A stretch of 64,000 nt of DNA from Paenibacillus contaminans (GTDB lineage Bacteria > Bacillota > Bacilli > Paenibacillales > NBRC-103111). The notes under the pieces are model-generated. The model did no database searches and was not told the DNA's origin. It saw only the letters and a list, made by a program, of their open reading frames with translations. Below are positions 61,223-64,000 of this stretch, one piece after another. Within the stretch, counting starts at the first letter, position 1, and every line of letters starts with the position of its first letter. Location of the stretch: positions 62,001 through 126,000 of the forward strand of contig NZ_QMFB01000014.1 of NCBI RefSeq assembly GCF_003285015.1. The letters are read 5' to 3'. Both the position numbers and the translations under genes were made by a program.

Positions 61223-64000
61223 TTGAATGTATCGATTCATTCCTTGCGCGTCAACGATCTGGAGCGGCCGATGGGTATCGATGACCGATCGATCGCTTTT
61301 ACGTGGAAACTTGGCAGTGAACGGCGCGGGGCGAAGCAAACCGCTTTCCGGGTAATGATTTCAATAGATTTGGCTGGGCTCGAGCATGGAGAAGGGAAAA
61401 CGTGGGACAGCGGGCGCATGGAAGGCCATCCGCTTCGCGTTGTGTATGACGGACCACCTTTAAAGGGACATACCCGCTATTGGTGGAAGGTGGTCGTTTG
61501 GGATGACAACGAAGATTTCGCGGAATCCGCGCCCGAATATTTCGATACGGGGCTGTTCGCCGGCGATTGGCAGGCGGCATGGATTTGGAAGCAGGCTGAT
61601 GCGGCATCATGGATTTGGAAGCCGGTTGATGAGGGCATCAACGATTTTGCATATTTTCGCAAAGTCGTACAGGTTAGGAAGGGAGCGGAACGGGTCAAGC
61701 TGTTTGTTTCGGCGCATCATTACTTGCAGTTGTTTGTGAACGGAACGCGGGTCGGGGGCTACGGGTCGCCGGCGCCGACCAATCCGCGCCAAACGAAATA
61801 TTATTTAGCTTATGATGTTACGGAGCTGATTCAGGAAGGCGATAATGGTTTGGCGGCGATCGTTCACTACCTCGGCGGCGATGGGCAAAACTACGTAAAC
61901 GGCGAGCCGGGTTTTCTTTTGCAAGGGCATGTCGCCTATGCGGACGGAACGGAGGAAATCGTCGTAACGGATAAAACCTGGGAAACGCTCGCGAGCATCC
62001 CGCATCAAATCGGAACCCGCTACCAGCAAAATCGCCGTATTTCCGCAATCGAGTCGCTCGACGCCCGTAAGTCGGAAGCCGGCTGGACGACCGTTGACTA
62101 TGAAGGAGCATGCAATAGAGCCGTTATGGCAGCCGCCATCGAGGGACAGTGCTGGCCGATGAAATGGCAAACGATACCGGAAGGAGCGGTCGAGGAGACG
62201 ATCGTACCGGTTGCGATGCCTGTGCAGGAAATCGGCCGGCAAGTGTTCGATGCGGGCAAAATCGTTTCCGGCTGGGTCCGGCTGGCGGTCAAAGGAATAG
62301 AAGGAACGACGGTTCGACTGCGGTATTCCGAGGATTTGGATGAGCGTGGCTGCGTGAAGCATAACGTTTGCAATGAACAATCCGAGTATTATTACGATGA
62401 GTATACGATGAGCGGCGCAGAAGAGGAGACATGGGAGCCGAGCTTCTCCTATAAGGCGTTCCGCTACGTGGAAGCGACCGGTTACCCGGAGCTGCTCGAA
62501 GCTCGCCAGGTATGCATCGTATCCGCTCATACCGCGCTTTCCAGCGAAGGAAGCTTTCATTCGTCGAGCAGTTTGCTCAACGAGATGTACGAAGCGTGCG
62601 TACAAACGCAAAAAAACAATGCGCTAGGCCAGCTTGTCGACTGTCCGCATCGTGAGCAGGCGCAGTATCTCGCCGACTCCGACCTGCAAGCCGAGCTGCT
62701 GCTGTACCAATTTTCAGCAGCTGCGATGCTGGAAAAAGTATTGGCCGATTTTGCCGACGGTCAGCTTGCGGACGGCACGTTTCCGTTTATGTATCCGTCC
62801 AATTACGAGCATCCCTCTTTCCATATCCAGATTCCGGAGTGGGATTTGCATTTTCTGACGATTCTCTGGAAATTGTATCGTTTTACGGGGGATAAGCGAA
62901 CGCTTGAGCGGTATTACACGCCTGCGAAAAAGACCCTGCTGCACTATTTCGGCCGTACGGATTTCAGGCTCGGACTTGTGCCGCAGAGCGCAGGTGTGAA
63001 GCCGCGCATATGGCATATCAGCGATCATCCGTACCAGGAAATCGACGAAAGCGGCAAATTTCTTGCCATGCAAAATATGAAGCTTGCGCATGGCTTGAAG
63101 CTGATGGCGGACATGGCCGGCATTCTCGGCTATGCCTCGGAAGCGGAGCAGATGACCGCGCGCTTCGGGCAATTGTCGCGGGCGATTTGCGACAGTCTGT
63201 ACGATGCGGAGCGCAAGCGGCTGCGCGACAGCTTCGGCTCCGCGTGCAGCCATCAGGGCACCAATGCCGTCGCCCTGCATTATGACTTTGTTCCGCCGGA
63301 GGATCGGGAGACGCTGCTGGATACGATTGCGGAACAGGGCCTCCAGACCAAAACCTTGCTGTCGCTTAACCTGCTCCATGTGCTGTTCCAGAACGGCCGC
63401 GAGGAGGAGGGCTATCGTTTGCTGACGAAGACCGATTTTCCGGGGTGGGGCTATATGATTCGGCAAGGTTCCCGGACGATCTGGGAAGGCTTTGGCGACA
63501 TCGAATCCCATTGCCACGCTTGGAACGCCTATCCGGCGAGGATGATGGTGGAATACATCGCTGGCATTCAGGTGGAAGAAGCGGGCTGGGAACGCATCCG
63601 CATCAAGCCTTATGTACCGCAGGAACTCGAGCATGCGGAAGGGCGAGTGATGACGCCGAGGGGGCTCGTGAGCACAGGCTGGAAGAAGACAGCCGAAGGC
63701 GAGGACGAGGGATTCCGGCTGCAGCTTCAGGCGGACATTCCGGTCGGGACGGAGGCGTCCGTTTGGATTCCTGCGGAGGAAGCCGACGGCATCGAGATTC
63801 GGGAGTCCGGAACTCTCGTATGGTCCGATGGAACGTTCCGCGCGTCTGTCGCCGGAATAACGGGCGGCAATGCTTCAAACTCCGGGGACTCGAACGACCA
63901 TAAAGCGAAACACCGCGAGCCGGGGGATGCCTACGAAACGAGAAGGTACGTCGTCCTGCAGATCCGATCCGGCAGCTATGCGTTCGAATGCCGTCCGGCG
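61223..64000 (+). CDS. GH78 alpha-L-rhamnosidase-like enzyme (3' end beyond window)
   Basis: An open frame starts at TTG 61223, nine bases after AAGGAGG, and runs 926 codons to the window edge without a stop. Layout fits GH78: N-terminal Fn3/beta-domains (TRYWWKVVVWDDN, GDWQAAWI), a jelly-roll domain (VFDAGKIVSGWVRL, FRYVEATGYPE), an (alpha/alpha)6 catalytic domain with DCPHREQ at ~473-479 and RTIWEGFGDIESHCHAW late, and a C-terminal beta-domain. The usual DCPxRxERxGWxGD is altered (DCPHREQAQYLAD), so substrate may differ from plain rhamnosides. No signal peptide, so it probably acts on imported saccharides. Confidence 0.82.
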   Translation, partial: MNVSIHSLRVNDLERPMGIDDRSIAFTWKLGSERRGAKQTAFRVMISIDLAGLEHGEGKTWDSGRMEGHPLRVVYDGPPLKGHTRYWWKVVVWDDNEDFAESAPEYFDTGLFAGDWQAAWIWKQADAASWIWKPVDEGINDFAYFRKVVQVRKGAERVKLFVSAHHYLQLFVNGTRVGGYGSPAPTNPRQTKYYLAYDVTELIQEGDNGLAAIVHYLGGDGQNYVNGEPGFLLQGHVAYADGTEEIVVTDKTWETLASIPHQIGTRYQQNRRISAIESLDARKSEAGWTTVDYEGACNRAVMAAAIEGQCWPMKWQTIPEGAVEETIVPVAMPVQEIGRQVFDAGKIVSGWVRLAVKGIEGTTVRLRYSEDLDERGCVKHNVCNEQSEYYYDEYTMSGAEEETWEPSFSYKAFRYVEATGYPELLEARQVCIVSAHTALSSEGSFHSSSSLLNEMYEACVQTQKNNALGQLVDCPHREQAQYLADSDLQAELLLYQFSAAAMLEKVLADFADGQLADGTFPFMYPSNYEHPSFHIQIPEWDLHFLTILWKLYRFTGDKRTLERYYTPAKKTLLHYFGRTDFRLGLVPQSAGVKPRIWHISDHPYQEIDESGKFLAMQNMKLAHGLKLMADMAGILGYASEAEQMTARFGQLSRAICDSLYDAERKRLRDSFGSACSHQGTNAVALHYDFVPPEDRETLLDTIAEQGLQTKTLLSLNLLHVLFQNGREEEGYRLLTKTDFPGWGYMIRQGSRTIWEGFGDIESHCHAWNAYPARMMVEYIAGIQVEEAGWERIRIKPYVPQELEHAEGRVMTPRGLVSTGWKKTAEGEDEGFRLQLQADIPVGTEASVWIPAEEADGIEIRESGTLVWSDGTFRASVAGITGGNASNSGDSNDHKAKHREPGDAYETRRYVVLQIRSGSYAFECRPA

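Noticed and set aside
1..64000. rRNA or tRNA genes
   Set aside because: No cloverleaf-like or rRNA-like sequence was recognised on either strand by reading; a tRNAscan run would be decisive.

Overview
The window looks like chromosomal DNA of a low-to-mid GC Gram-positive bacterium of the Paenibacillaceae (Paenibacillus/Cohnella type). The grounds are strong AGGAGG-type ribosome binding sites with frequent GTG/TTG starts, several large membrane-anchored AraC regulators each beside a CUT1-type sugar ABC transporter, LplB/YtcP-like permeases, and many glycan-active enzymes. No rRNA, tRNA, CRISPR array, prophage or intact transposase was seen. The assignment is inferred from gene content, not from a marker gene.

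Layout. 0-1.7 kb: end of an unidentified gene, a HEAT-repeat protein and an MgtC-like membrane protein. 1.8-17.3 kb: an accessory catabolic region. It holds a KDPG-aldolase-like gene (minus), a plus-strand run of a GHL6-like hydrolase, a DUF4838 protein and a small Tat-like protein, a minus-strand orphan glycosidase-like gene, a GntR/FCD regulator, and a second plus-strand run (M20 deacylase-like, metallo-beta-lactamase-fold, class V aminotransferase, Gfo/Idh/MocA dehydrogenase). Three promoters here carry nearly the same AT-only palindrome, which suggests one GntR-controlled regulon. 11.4-12.9 and 18.6-19.5 kb: repeat-rich non-coding DNA, including two inverted copies of a 71-bp-unit array that flank the second run. 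17.5-18.6 kb: YjbR-like and HAD proteins. 19.7-28.9 kb: a PhyH-family oxygenase divergent from an AraC regulator, then a sugar ABC transporter, its membrane AraC regulator and an esterase-like protein. 29.2-31.4 kb: MFS exporter and TetR regulator. 31.7-36.8 kb: selD and mnmH (tRNA selenouridine), a nucleobase permease, a methyltransferase-like protein and a CDGSH protein. 37-44.2 kb: second AraC/ABC/dehydrogenase block. 44.3-49.2 kb: MFS exporter, DUF948 and YtxH stress-type proteins, phosphodiester-glycosidase-like protein, AraC regulator. 49.6-51.5 kb: BdbC-like thiol oxidoreductase and a GH4 alpha-galactosidase-like enzyme. 51.7-64 kb: third AraC/ABC block followed by a secreted DUF4838 glycan-binding protein and a GH78 alpha-L-rhamnosidase-like gene cut by the window end.

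Functionally the window is a set of sugar-scavenging modules. Each module pairs a sensor-regulator with a binding protein, two permeases and enzymes. The transporters lack their own ATPase genes here, so they probably share a housekeeping MsmX-like ATPase elsewhere (inference). The 1.8-17.3 kb region differs: its enzymes lack signal peptides, it has no transporter, and its gene set (glycosidases, deacylase, aminotransferase, dehydrogenase, KDPG aldolase) would fit degradation of an unidentified amino- or N-acyl-sugar acid. That reading is inference. The non-coding DNA carries several repeat families: a palindromic REP-like element in at least three clear copies, the 71-bp arrays, a 160-bp element with terminal inverted repeats, a 99-bp tandem repeat and a long imperfect palindrome.
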